Shown piece by piece: positions 8,372-16,762 of a DNA stretch of 64,000 nt. Origin of the DNA: Actinomycetes bacterium (lineage in GTDB: Bacteria; Actinomycetota; Acidimicrobiia; Acidimicrobiales; Palsa-688). Where the stretch lies: NCBI GenBank assembly GCA_021828475.1, contig JAJZIY010000006.1:50549-114548 (forward strand), given 5' to 3'. Numbering within the stretch: position 1 is the first letter of the stretch; every line of letters begins with the position of its first letter. A program made the translations under genes and the position numbers. Under the pieces are notes generated by a model. That model searched no databases. It had not been told where the DNA came from and saw only the letters and a list, made by a program, of their open reading frames with translations.

Positions 8372-9040
8372 CTAGATGAAGCCCGCCCTGCTCGGTGGCC
8401 AGACCCGCACGAACGCCCGCCCGACGATGTAGCTGGCGGGAAGCGGGCCCCAGTAGCGCGAATCGTAGGAGTCGGCGCGGTTGTCCCCCATCACGAAGTA
8501 GTAGCCCTGGGGCACCTTGTAGGGATCGGGCATGCAGCCCGGCGGGGCGCAGCCCGTCGTGGGCCATGTGGTGCAGTAGGGCGAGCTGGGCTGCTGCCAA
8601 CCGGCCGGGAGGTAGGGCTGGCGCATCTCGACCCCGTCGACGTACACGGCGCAGTTCGCCACCCTGACCGTCTGCCCGGGACCGGCCACCACCCGCTTGA
8701 TGAGGTCGGAGATGTCGAGGGTCTGGTCCCTGGGCGGCCGGCGGAAGACGATGATGTCGCCCTGGTGGACGGGGTGGAAGTCGTAGGCCAGCTTGTTGAC
8801 GAGGACCCTGTCCCCCACCTGGAGCGTGGGCACCATGGACGTGGAGGGGATGTAGAACGCCTGTACGGCGAAGGTCTTGATCAGCAGCGCTGCAACGACG
8901 GCCACGACGACGATGACCACCCACTCGACCAGCACCTGGTGGCGCGCCCGCTGCCCTCCCTCGGCCGGGACGGCGCTGCCCTCGGCCGGCCCGTCCCCAC
9001 CTGGCCCGAGCGGGCCTGCCTCGCGCTCCGTCAGGCTCAC
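8372..9040 (-). CDS. lepB: Signal peptidase I with a Cys-rich insertion
   Basis: This is a 222-residue membrane-anchored peptidase that removes signal peptides from exported proteins. An Ala/Gly/Pro-rich cytoplasmic tail precedes one transmembrane helix (WVVIVVVAVVAALLI). Box B has the nucleophile Ser in PSTSMVPTLQVGDRVLVNK. The general-base Lys is in LIKRVVAGPG. Box E is GDNRADSYDSRYWG. Between the catalytic Lys and box E is an insertion with three closely spaced Cys (CTTWPTTGCAPPGC). GTG at 9040 avoids overlap with pafC. Its place beside Tat genes groups export functions. Confidence 0.93.
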   Translation of the reverse strand: MSLTEREAGPLGPGGDGPAEGSAVPAEGGQRARHQVLVEWVVIVVVAVVAALLIKTFAVQAFYIPSTSMVPTLQVGDRVLVNKLAYDFHPVHQGDIIVFRRPPRDQTLDISDLIKRVVAGPGQTVRVANCAVYVDGVEMRQPYLPAGWQQPSSPYCTTWPTTGCAPPGCMPDPYKVPQGYYFVMGDNRADSYDSRYWGPLPASYIVGRAFVRVWPPSRAGFI

Positions 9041-9050
9041 CCCTGTGAGG

Positions 9051-10013
9051 TTACCGGTCGTAGAGGGCGAGGACCCGCCTGGCGGCAGCGGCCCCCACCC
9101 CCTCGGCGCCGGCGAGGACCGCCACTTCCGGCCCGGCACGCAGCAGCAACCTCTCCAGCCAGGCCGTCGAGCTCACCCTCAGGCGGACCTCCAGGTGCCC
9201 GTCGCCCGCAGCTGCCACGCCCTCGTTGGGGTAGTGATCGGCCACCCATGCCGCTCCCGGTGCGAGGTCGAGCACGACCAGGGGGTCTCCAGGACGTCCC
9301 TCGTAGAGGGTCAGCGGCCCGATGTCGGCCGGCGCCACGAAGCTGTCGTCCAGCATCCGGGCCGAGCGCACGCGGTCGACCCTGAACAGGCGCCGTCCCC
9401 TCACCCGCTCGCACCAGCCGAGCAGGTACCAGTGCCCCTCGGTGGCGAAGACCCGCCAGGGTTGCACGACCCTGTCGGTGTTGACGTCCCGGCCGAAGGA
9501 GTAGTACTCGATCCTGACCTTGCGGTGCTCGCCGGCCGCCTTCTCGACGATGGCCAGCACGTCGCCGGCGACCTCGCCCAGCTCCACCTGCAGCGTGCCT
9601 CCGGCCGAGGTCCCGAGGACGCCCGCCAGCTTGGCCACGGCGCTGGCCAGAGGGGCGCGGTCTGGCCCCTCGACGCCGGACGTACCGGCACCTGCCGCCG
9701 ACAGCTCCAACATGGCCTGGGCGGCCGCCAGCAGGGCAAGGCCCTCCTGGGGAGCCAGGCGCAGGGGGCGGCGGAACCACTCGGCGAAGCGGATCCAGAC
9801 CCGTCCATCGTCGACGTCCACCTCGATGAGAGAGTCCGGGGTGAATGGGTAAACCCCGCACATGAAGAGCAGGTTGAGGTCGGCGAGCAGCTCGCGTTCG
9901 GATACCCCGAAACGCACGCACACCTCCTCGACGCTCGGTCCGTCCTGGGCGACGACCCAGGGGACGATGGCCAGGAGGCGAGCCAGGCGCTCGGCAGCTG
10001 CAGGCCGGCTCAC
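9051..10013 (-). CDS. pafC: WYL-domain transcriptional regulator PafC
   Basis: PafC pairs with PafB as a heterodimeric activator of the LexA-independent DNA-damage response in actinobacteria. The 320-residue protein has an N-terminal winged-helix-like part (VCVRFGVSERELLADLN) and a WYL domain in the middle, with GHWYLLGWCERVRGRRLFRVDR as the recognisable segment. GTG at 10013 overlaps the pafB stop as GTGA, with GAGG 7 nt upstream. Genomic order pafA-pafB-pafC is as in mycobacteria. Confidence 0.92.
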   Translation of the reverse strand: MSRPAAAERLARLLAIVPWVVAQDGPSVEEVCVRFGVSERELLADLNLLFMCGVYPFTPDSLIEVDVDDGRVWIRFAEWFRRPLRLAPQEGLALLAAAQAMLELSAAGAGTSGVEGPDRAPLASAVAKLAGVLGTSAGGTLQVELGEVAGDVLAIVEKAAGEHRKVRIEYYSFGRDVNTDRVVQPWRVFATEGHWYLLGWCERVRGRRLFRVDRVRSARMLDDSFVAPADIGPLTLYEGRPGDPLVVLDLAPGAAWVADHYPNEGVAAAGDGHLEVRLRVSSTAWLERLLLRAGPEVAVLAGAEGVGAAAARRVLALYDR

Positions 10014-10990
10014 CTTGCCACCTCGACCCCACCGGCGCCGACCGCTCGAAGCCACTCGATCATCTCCTCGCGCAGTTCCGGAGGGCCGAGCACCTCGGCA
10101 TGGTCGAGGAAACCGAGCACGAACCCCCGGAACGCCTCACGGTTGGTCACCCGCAGCTCGAAGTAGGTACCGGAGTGGTCGCGGCCGGTGACCGACTCCG
10201 GCCCGGCGACGCGCTCCACCCAGGCGGCGTGGTCCGGCGCCACCCTGAGGCTGGCGACCACCTCCTCGTCACTGCCCATTCGCCACGGCGGTGGTGGGCC
10301 GGCGGGTGCACCGGCGGGGCGCTCGAACGCACCCGGCCCACCCTCCAGACCGACCGGGGCGGTCATGCGGTCCGAACGGAACAGCCTCTCGGCACACCTG
10401 GCGTGGTCGTAGCCCGAGAGGTACCAGTGGCCCTGCCGGTAGGACAGCCGGTACGGGTCGACCAGCCTGCGCTCGCCGTTGTAGCCGAACGAGAGCCTCT
10501 GGCGGGCCGCAACGCCGGAGAAGACGACCGCCACCGTGTCGTCGACGGGGACGTCGGCCAGCGGGCCTGCCCGTCGTGTGCCTGCGGCCAGGCTGGCGCC
10601 GGGCGCCGAGCTACCGCCCGCCAGCTTCCACAGCGCCGTCGTTACCGGGCCCGCTCCGGCGCCGTCCAGCGAGACGGCCGAGGCAGCGAGGCTCAGGGCC
10701 ATGAGCTCCTCCTCGTCGAGGCCGGGGTCAGGGAGCTCGTAGAGGTCCTTTGGCACCCGGTAGCCGACAGCCCCCTCGGGCACGAGCGGGTCGAGAGGTT
10801 CGGCGACGAGCGGAAGCCCCATGCCTCTCAACAGCTCCTTGTCGCGCTCGAAGTTCCGCCTGAAAGCCTCCTCGTCGTCGCTGTAGCCACCCACCCGCTC
10901 GCGCAGCTCGTCGCGCGTCAGCGGCCGACGGGTGTCGAGCAGCGCCACAACCAGGTTGACGAGGCGTTCGAGCCGGTCCACGCAGGCCAT
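10010..10990 (-). CDS. pafB: WYL-domain transcriptional regulator PafB
   Basis: PafB is the partner of PafC. It is 326 residues long, with an N-terminal winged HTH (ERLVNLVVALLDTRRPLT, then a FRRNFERDKELLRGMG segment) and a WYL domain containing GHWYLSGYDHARCAERLFR. The ATG start is 63 nt after pafA, so the two are probably co-transcribed. The family is thought to sense a product of DNA damage through WYL; no further regulatory detail can be read here. Confidence 0.93.
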   Translation of the reverse strand: MACVDRLERLVNLVVALLDTRRPLTRDELRERVGGYSDDEEAFRRNFERDKELLRGMGLPLVAEPLDPLVPEGAVGYRVPKDLYELPDPGLDEEELMALSLAASAVSLDGAGAGPVTTALWKLAGGSSAPGASLAAGTRRAGPLADVPVDDTVAVVFSGVAARQRLSFGYNGERRLVDPYRLSYRQGHWYLSGYDHARCAERLFRSDRMTAPVGLEGGPGAFERPAGAPAGPPPPWRMGSDEEVVASLRVAPDHAAWVERVAGPESVTGRDHSGTYFELRVTNREAFRGFVLGFLDHAEVLGPPELREEMIEWLRAVGAGGVEVAR

Positions 10991-11053
10991 GTTATTGACC
11001 GGCGCGCCGGGGCAGACCTTTCAGCGGCAGCACCCGGACCGCACGGCCCCCGC

Positions 11054-12412
11054 TCAGAGGGAGGCGATCAGCTTCTCCACCCGCTCGTCGCGCGCCTTGA
11101 AGGGATCCTTGCACAGCACGGTGCGCTGGGCCTGGTCGTTGAGCTTGAGGTGGACCCAGTCGACCGTGAAGTCGCGCCGGCGCTCCTTGGCCTTGCGTAT
11201 GAACTCCCCCCGCAGGCGTGCCCTGGTGGTCTGGGGGGGCTCGTCGATGGCCCGGTCTATCTCCTCGTCCGTGGCTGTCCGCTCGACCAGGCCGCGCTTC
11301 TCCATGCGGTAGTAGAGGCCCCGCTGGCGGTTGACGTCGTGGTACTGCAGGTCCATCAGCGCCACCTTGGGGTGGGTCAGGGGGATGCCCTCGCGCTCGC
11401 GGTACGCCTCGATCAGCTTGTGCTTGATCACCCAGTCGCACTCCCTGTCCAGCGACCAGGGGTCCTTCTCCAGGCCTTTCAGGCAGTGCTCCCACATCTG
11501 CAGCGCCCTGTCCTCGAGCGGAGAGAAGCCCTTGGCCTGCTGGTAGCGCTGTGCGCGTTCGAGGTACTCGGACTGGATGTCCAGCGCGCTCGCCTCACGC
11601 CCGTTTGCCAGGCGTACCTTGCGCCTGCAGGTGGTGTCGTGGCTGATCTCGCGTATGGCCCGGATCGGGTTCTCGAGGGTCATGTCCCGCATGACGACCG
11701 AACTGTCCTCGAGCATCCGCAGCATGATGCTGGTGGTGCCCACCTTGAGGAACGTGGCGTACTCGCTCATGTTGGAGTCGCCGACGATGACGTGCAGGCG
11801 CCGGTAGCGCTCGGCGTCGGCATGGGGCTCGTCCCTGGTGTTGATGATCGGCCGGCTGCGGGTCGTAGCGGACGACACGCTCTCCCAGATGTGCTCGGCG
11901 CGCTGGCTGATGCAGTACTGCGCACCGCGTGCGGTCTGCAGTACCTTGCCGGCGCCGGCGAATATCTGGCGGGAGATGAGGAAGGGGATGAGCACCTCGG
12001 CGTAGTGCGTGAAATCGTCACGGCGGGTGGTGAGGTAGTTCTCGTGGCAGCCGTACGAGTTGCCGGCCGAGTCGGTGTTGTTCTTGAACAGGAAGATCAC
12101 ACCGCGGATACCCTCCTCACGCAGGCGGGCCTCGGCCGAGACGACGAGGTGCTCGAGGATGCGCTCACCGGCCTTGTCGTGGACCACCAGGTCGCCTATC
12201 GAGTCGCACTCCGGGGTGGCGTACTCGGGATGGCTACCGACGTCCAGGTAGAGCCGAGCGCCGTTTTCCAGGAACACGTTCGACGAGCGGCCCCACGACA
12301 CGACGCGGCGGAACAGGTAGCGCGCCACCTCGTCCGGGCTGAGCCGGCGCTGGCCGCGCAGGGTGCAGGTCACGCCGTACTCGTTCTCCAGGCCGAAGAT
12401 GCGACGTTCCAA
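11054..12412 (-). CDS. pafA: Pup-protein ligase PafA
   Basis: PafA uses ATP to phosphorylate the C-terminal Glu of Pup and joins it to substrate lysines. The 452-residue protein has the family N-terminus ([14 protein letters not shown]), the catalytic loop [13 protein letters not shown] with Asp57, and the glutamine-synthetase-like ATP site ([18 protein letters not shown]). It starts with TTG, with an AGGTAGGG sequence before it. Dop, 2.6 kb away, is a paralogue; PafA is distinguished by its position upstream of pafB and its closer match to the PafA N-terminus. Confidence 0.97.
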   Translation of the reverse strand: MERRIFGLENEYGVTCTLRGQRRLSPDEVARYLFRRVVSWGRSSNVFLENGARLYLDVGSHPEYATPECDSIGDLVVHDKAGERILEHLVVSAEARLREEGIRGVIFLFKNNTDSAGNSYGCHENYLTTRRDDFTHYAEVLIPFLISRQIFAGAGKVLQTARGAQYCISQRAEHIWESVSSATTRSRPIINTRDEPHADAERYRRLHVIVGDSNMSEYATFLKVGTTSIMLRMLEDSSVVMRDMTLENPIRAIREISHDTTCRRKVRLANGREASALDIQSEYLERAQRYQQAKGFSPLEDRALQMWEHCLKGLEKDPWSLDRECDWVIKHKLIEAYREREGIPLTHPKVALMDLQYHDVNRQRGLYYRMEKRGLVERTATDEEIDRAIDEPPQTTRARLRGEFIRKAKERRRDFTVDWVHLKLNDQAQRTVLCKDPFKARDERVEKLIASL

Positions 12413-12509
12413 GGTCCCTACCTTTTCTATCTCCAGATCGGCAGGCTACCCTGCCGGCAGTAGCCAAGTGCGCCACCACACCGCGGGCCGTCCGCAAGCC
12501 CCCCTCAGC

Positions 12510-12515
12510 TAGGGT
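12510..12515 (+). promoter_or_regulatory. Candidate leaderless -10 box
   Basis: TAGGGT is followed by 6 nt and then the ATG of the DUF2007-like gene. This matches the TANNNT spacing of leaderless actinobacterial transcripts. No good -35 is visible. Confidence 0.45.
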
Positions 12516-12521
12516 TGCCAC

Positions 12522-13052
12522 ATGGCTGCAGGCTTGCGGATGGTCCACCTACGGACCGTCCCGGACGCCTGGCATGCCAAAGTCCTAGCAGCCAGGCTGG
12601 GCTGCGAGGGTATCGTCACCCACCTGCAGGGCAACCTGGCCGGTCCTTACCCCTTCGGGGCCGTCACCGTGATGGTGGAGGCCGGGCAGGCCGAGCTGGC
12701 AGCCGCCCTGTTGCTGGCGGACGAGGTCGAGTCCGCCTTCGGCGGCCCTACCGGCTGCGCGCCTGCGACCCGTGGCCTGCCCGGCTCGCCTCCGCCCGCG
12801 CCCCGGTCTGCGACGCCGGGCGGGGCCTTGTACCCGGGTACCCCCAGCCAGCAGGAGCCGGCGGGAGGGCCGCCGGGCGACACCGCCGTGCCGGAGCTGT
12901 TCGCCGATGTCCCGTGGCTGGAGGGGACCGAGCCTCCCACCGTAGACTTCGGGCGCAGCAGGCTGTCTCCCGCTCGCTGGAGGCGGGCACTGGCGGCAGT
13001 GGCGGCGCTCATACTGGCCGGCGGCCCGCTGCTGGCCCACTTCTTCGCCTGA
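12522..13052 (+). CDS. DUF2007-like protein with C-terminal membrane anchor
   Basis: The first 65 residues of this 176-residue protein (MVHLRTVPDAWHAKVLAARL... to LLLADEVES) resemble the DUF2007 fold, a small domain proposed to have a signalling role. A Pro/Gly-rich linker follows, then one C-terminal membrane helix (ALAAVAALILAGGPLLAHFF). It sits on the opposite strand between pafA and prcA. A role with the proteasome is only suggested by position. The family assignment is moderate. Confidence 0.7.
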   Translation: MAAGLRMVHLRTVPDAWHAKVLAARLGCEGIVTHLQGNLAGPYPFGAVTVMVEAGQAELAAALLLADEVESAFGGPTGCAPATRGLPGSPPPAPRSATPGGALYPGTPSQQEPAGGPPGDTAVPELFADVPWLEGTEPPTVDFGRSRLSPARWRRALAAVAALILAGGPLLAHFFA

Positions 13053-13109
13053 ACGGCGCACCGCCGCCGGGCGTGGGCACCCGCGCACCAGGGCCACCGG
13101 CGCCGCCCG

Positions 13110-13883
13110 TCAGGCCTCCGCCGTACCGTCCCCTGCGGCGGTCTCGTCGGTGGCGGCCCCACCCGGACCGCCGGTGGCCCCATCTGGCGCCCCGGAGGCC
13201 TCGGGCCCTGCGAGCAGGACCTCGACCTCGGCCTCTAGCACCCGGCGAAAAGCGCGGCGCCCATTGGAGCGCTCGAGTACCGCCACCTCGAGCTCGTGCG
13301 CTCCCATCCTGCGCTCCTGGCCGCCCAGCGCCTCGACGGAAGCGACCAGCGCAGCTGAGAGATCCCACTCCGGCCGGAAGGCTTTGGCCATGCGCGAGCT
13401 GATGGCATCGGACTCTCCACCGAGGGCGGTGAACCTGTCCTCGTCCACGACAGTGCCGTCGTAGAGGATGTGGAACAGCTGGTCCTCTCCGGGCTGGGGG
13501 CCCACCTCGGCCACCAGGATCTCGACCTCCAGCGGCTTCATCTCGTGCGTGAAGACGTTGCCCATGTACCTGGCGTACAGGTTGGCCAACGAGCGGGCGT
13601 CGACATCCTCGCGGCTGAACTGGTAGCCCTTGAGGTCGGCGTGCTGCACGCCGGAGACGCGGAGCTGGTCGAACTCGTTGTACTTGCCGACACCGGCGAA
13701 CGCGATCCGGTCGTAGATCTCGCTCACCTTGTGCAGGGAGCGGGAGGGGTTCTCCGAGCAGATGAGGACTCCCCCGGTGTAAACGGTGGCGACGAGCGGG
13801 CGGCCGCGCGCGATGTTCTTGCGCGCGAAGTCCGCCTTGTCCTTCATGAACTGCTCGGGCGCCACGTAGAAGGGCATGGTCAT
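13110..13883 (-). CDS. prcA: 20S proteasome alpha subunit PrcA
   Basis: PrcA forms the outer gating rings of the bacterial 20S proteasome. The 257-residue protein has the alpha-type N-terminal segment (MPFYVAPEQFMKDKADFARKNIARG) and the proteasome fold core (GVLICSENPSRSLHKVSEIYDRIAFAGVGKYNEFD). The last 30 or so residues are a low-complexity Gly/Ala/Thr tail. It lacks a catalytic N-terminal Thr, as expected. The ATG overlaps the prcB stop as ATGA, so the two subunits are made in coupled fashion. Confidence 0.97.
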   Translation of the reverse strand: MTMPFYVAPEQFMKDKADFARKNIARGRPLVATVYTGGVLICSENPSRSLHKVSEIYDRIAFAGVGKYNEFDQLRVSGVQHADLKGYQFSREDVDARSLANLYARYMGNVFTHEMKPLEVEILVAEVGPQPGEDQLFHILYDGTVVDEDRFTALGGESDAISSRMAKAFRPEWDLSAALVASVEALGGQERRMGAHELEVAVLERSNGRRAFRRVLEAEVEVLLAGPEASGAPDGATGGPGGAATDETAAGDGTAEA

Positions 13884-14749
13884 GACCGGTCGCTCCCTGC
13901 GCTCTCAGGGGCGCCTTCGCCCTCGACTTGATGGACCTCGGCCGCGGTGAGGGTCTCGATGACCGACTGGAAGGCCTCGGACACCTCCGTCTCGGGCACG
14001 GGACGGAAACCCTCGGCGGTGATCGTGGCGACGGTCGGGTAGATGCGACGCACGACGTCGGGCCCGCCCGTGGCGGAGTCCTCGTCGGCGGCCTGCCAGA
14101 GAGCACGCACGCAGAGCTGTACCGCGTCCTCCCGGCTCATCTGCTCCCTGAACCCGAGCTTGATCGTGGTCCTGGCGTCGCGCCCGCCGGAGCCGTCGGC
14201 GTGGTAGTCCGTCTCCTCGTAGCGGCCGCCGGTCGGGTCGTATGTGTAGATCCGCCCACGGGCACGGCGCAGGTCGTACCCGGCGAAGAGGGGCACGACG
14301 ACGAAGCCCTGCATGGCCATGCCGAGGTTGCTGCGCACCATCTGCGACAGCTGGTTTGCCTTGCCTTCCAGGCTCAGGGCCTGGCCCTCCACCTTCTCGT
14401 AGTGCTCGAGCTGGAGCTGGAAGATCCGGACCATCTCCATGGCCGGACCGGCTGCTCCAGCTATGGCGACGCCGCTGTGGCTGTCGGCCGGGTGCACCTT
14501 CTCCATCGTGCGGTGGGCGATGGCAGAGCCGGCCGTCGCCCGTCGGTCACCGGCCATGACCACCCCGTCCCGGTAGCGCACTGCGCAGATCGTCGTGCCG
14601 TGGGCGAGCTCGAACGGCAGGGACGCCGTAGCGGGCGTGCCCGGGCGGCTCCCGGCAGGGGGCACGAGCGGTGAGATGCCGGCCCGCCTCAGCAGTTCGT
14701 GGAAGTCAGGGCCCGGATGGTCGTCCGGGGAGAACGTCGGGAGGCTCAT
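13880..14749 (-). CDS. prcB: 20S proteasome beta subunit PrcB (catalytic)
   Basis: PrcB is the N-terminal-nucleophile hydrolase of the inner rings. It has a propeptide of about 51 residues followed by HG|TTICAVRYRDGVVMAGDRRAT; Thr52 should become the N-terminal nucleophile after autocleavage. The Lys/Asp active-site region and the SHSGVAIAGAAGPAMEMVR loop are present. The 289-residue length is normal for actinobacterial pro-PrcB. Gene order pup-prcB-prcA is canonical. Confidence 0.97.
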   Translation of the reverse strand: MSLPTFSPDDHPGPDFHELLRRAGISPLVPPAGSRPGTPATASLPFELAHGTTICAVRYRDGVVMAGDRRATAGSAIAHRTMEKVHPADSHSGVAIAGAAGPAMEMVRIFQLQLEHYEKVEGQALSLEGKANQLSQMVRSNLGMAMQGFVVVPLFAGYDLRRARGRIYTYDPTGGRYEETDYHADGSGGRDARTTIKLGFREQMSREDAVQLCVRALWQAADEDSATGGPDVVRRIYPTVATITAEGFRPVPETEVSEAFQSVIETLTAAEVHQVEGEGAPESAGSDRS

Positions 14750-14820
14750 AGGTGCCTACCGACCCTAGTGGCTACGCGCCGGTGGCGGGACCGGCGCTCC
14801 AGGCGCGCACAGGCCCTGCC

Positions 14821-15018
14821 CTACTGCCCGCCCTTTTGCACGTAGGACTTGACGAACTCCTCCGCGTTGTCCTCCAGGACCTCGTCGATCTCGTCCAGCA
14901 GGTCGTCGAGCTCCGCCTTCAGCTCCTCTCCCCGCTTGGAACCAGCCGGTACCTCTTCGACCTGTTCCGGCTCCGAGCGCGAGGGCGCCTGCTTCTTGAT
15001 CTGCTCTCTCTCAGCCAC
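14821..15018 (-). CDS. pup: Prokaryotic ubiquitin-like protein Pup
   Basis: Pup is the intrinsically disordered 65-residue modifier attached to proteins destined for the proteasome. The helical Mpa-binding region ([33 protein letters not shown]) and the C-terminal GGQ are intact. Ending in Gln, it must be deamidated to Glu by Dop before ligation. GTG start with AGGAGGG at about 8 nt. It begins only 14 nt after dop, so dop and pup are co-transcribed. Confidence 0.98.
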   Translation of the reverse strand: MAEREQIKKQAPSRSEPEQVEEVPAGSKRGEELKAELDDLLDEIDEVLEDNAEEFVKSYVQKGGQ

Positions 15019-15032
15019 TTACCCGTCCCTCC

Positions 15033-16526
15033 TCAAGAGCCCAGCATCTCCAGCAGCTGCGCCGGAGTCGAACACCTTGCCAACAACTCATCGACATGTG
15101 CCGCCGTGCCTCTGAGCGGCTCCATCATCGGGACCCTGCGCAGAGGGTCGCCACCCAGGTCGAACACCAGCGAGTCCCAGTTGGCGGCGGCAATGGCCTG
15201 GGGCCAGCGCTGCAGGCAGCGCCCACGGAAGTAAGCCCGGGTGGTGGTGGGCGGCTCCGTCACAGCCCGTTGGACCTCCTCGTCGGAGAGCAGCCGCTCC
15301 ATACCCGCCCTGGTGTACAGCGATCTCTCCGGCCGGACATCGTGGTACTGCAAATCCATGGCGAACAACCTAGGGTCCCGCCAGCCTAGGCCATGGCGCT
15401 CGCGGTAGCCGGTCACCATGCGGTGCTTGGCCACCCAGTCCAGCTTCGTCGCCATGCTCGCCGGGTCGGACTCCAGACCGGAGAGCACCTCCTCCCAGCA
15501 CCGCAGCACGTCGCGACCCACCTCGTCGCCTCCGACCGGGCCGAGGCCGATGTCGTCGGCGTACTTGGTGGCCAGCTCCAAGTGCTCCCACTGGACCGCC
15601 AGCGCCGTCATCTGGCGCCCGTCGGCCATGGCCAGCGGCCGGCGCAGGCTCAGGTCGTAGGAGACCTGCCGCATCGCCGCCACCGGGTGCGCCAGGCTGT
15701 AGTCCCGCCCGTGGACCGCGAACCAGTCGTCCTCGATCATGGCCAGCACCAGGGCGGTCGTGCCCACCTTGAGGAAGTTGGCGGTCTCCGAGAGGTTGGC
15801 GTCACCAAGGATGACGTGCAGGCGCCGGTACTTCTGGGCGTCGCAGTGCGGCTCGTCCCTGGTGTTGACGATGGGGCGCTTGAGGGTCGTCTCCAGCCCC
15901 ACCTCCTCCTCGAAGAAATCGGCACGCTGCGTGAGCTGGAACTCCACGCCCTCGGCGCCCGCTGCCTCGGCGCCGACCTTGCCGGCACCGGTGTAGATCT
16001 GGCGGGTGACGAAGTGCGGAATGGCATGCTGCACCACCCGGCTGAAGGGAACGGCCCGGTCCATCAGGTAGTTCTCGTGCGCCCCGTAGGAGTTGCCCTT
16101 GCCGTCGGAGTTGTTCTTGTAGACGCTTATCTGCTGGCCGGGGCCGAGAAGGCGGGCAGCCGCCTCGACCGAGCGGGCCAGTACCGCCTCGCCCGCCTTG
16201 TCGTAGAGGACCGCTTCACGGGCGTTCGAGCATTCCGGGCCCGAGTACTCGGGGTGTGCGTGGTCGACGTAGTAGCGGGCGCCGTTGGTGAGCACGGCGT
16301 TGACCAGATGGGTCTCGATCTCCGGGGCCATCTGCACCTCGCGCACGAAGCCACGGGCGTCGCGCGCCGGCGACTCGTCCTGGAAGTCCCACTCGATACG
16401 CCGGGCCAGGGAGGCGACGTAGGCGTTTATCAGCGCCGACGAGGCTGCGATGGGATTGGGCTCCCCGCCTCCGCGCACGATGATCCCGTACTCGGTCTCC
16501 ATGCCCAGAACCTTCGCTATGGCCAC
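15033..16526 (-). CDS. dop: Pup deamidase/depupylase Dop
   Basis: Dop converts the C-terminal Gln of Pup to Glu and removes Pup from substrates. The 497-residue protein has the N-terminal GMETEYGIIVRG, a catalytic Asp in YYVDHAHPEYSG (Asp88 here) and the ATP-site loop YKNNSDGKGNSYGAHENY. A Dop-loop-like insertion before that Asp (residues 40-75) distinguishes it from PafA. GTG at 16526 lies 6 nt after a TAACGT -10 box, suggesting leaderless transcription. Confidence 0.97.
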   Translation of the reverse strand: MAIAKVLGMETEYGIIVRGGGEPNPIAASSALINAYVASLARRIEWDFQDESPARDARGFVREVQMAPEIETHLVNAVLTNGARYYVDHAHPEYSGPECSNAREAVLYDKAGEAVLARSVEAAARLLGPGQQISVYKNNSDGKGNSYGAHENYLMDRAVPFSRVVQHAIPHFVTRQIYTGAGKVGAEAAGAEGVEFQLTQRADFFEEEVGLETTLKRPIVNTRDEPHCDAQKYRRLHVILGDANLSETANFLKVGTTALVLAMIEDDWFAVHGRDYSLAHPVAAMRQVSYDLSLRRPLAMADGRQMTALAVQWEHLELATKYADDIGLGPVGGDEVGRDVLRCWEEVLSGLESDPASMATKLDWVAKHRMVTGYRERHGLGWRDPRLFAMDLQYHDVRPERSLYTRAGMERLLSDEEVQRAVTEPPTTTRAYFRGRCLQRWPQAIAAANWDSLVFDLGGDPLRRVPMMEPLRGTAAHVDELLARCSTPAQLLEMLGS

Positions 16527-16532
16527 GGGCCG

Positions 16533-16538
16533 ACGTTA
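16533..16538 (-). promoter_or_regulatory. Candidate leaderless -10 box for dop-pup
   Basis: On the minus strand TAACGT is followed by CGGCCC and then the GTG of dop. This spacing fits a leaderless transcript that starts at the GTG. The -35 region is not recognisable. Confidence 0.45.
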
Positions 16539-16762
16539 CCCTGCCTACCATGTCTAGGCGGCGGTACCAGCAGACCGGGCCCCCCGGGCACCTGCCCGAG
16601 GCCGCAGCTACCCTTCGCCCGCCTGCGACCCGGACCGCTTCACCCGGGTGCTCCACGCGGTCCCGAGCCGCTGCTGACGTACGTGCTGCGGCCCGCACGT
16701 GGCGGTGCACAGGCGCACCCGGGGCACGCGTGCGCCGGCGTGCCCCGGGATGCTGAGCGAGC

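Noticed and set aside
10100-12463. 787-residue plus-strand ORF
   Set aside because: It is antisense to pafB and pafA, is rich in Leu/Val/His/Gln and has no domain.
11054-16526. pafA and dop as a recent gene duplication
   Set aside because: They are old paralogues with separate functions found in all Pup-bearing actinobacteria, and each has its own diagnostic features.
16550-16756. 68-residue plus-strand ORF between dop and mpa
   Set aside because: It is Arg/Ala/Pro-rich and without a family or ribosome-binding site. I treat the gap as regulatory space for dop.
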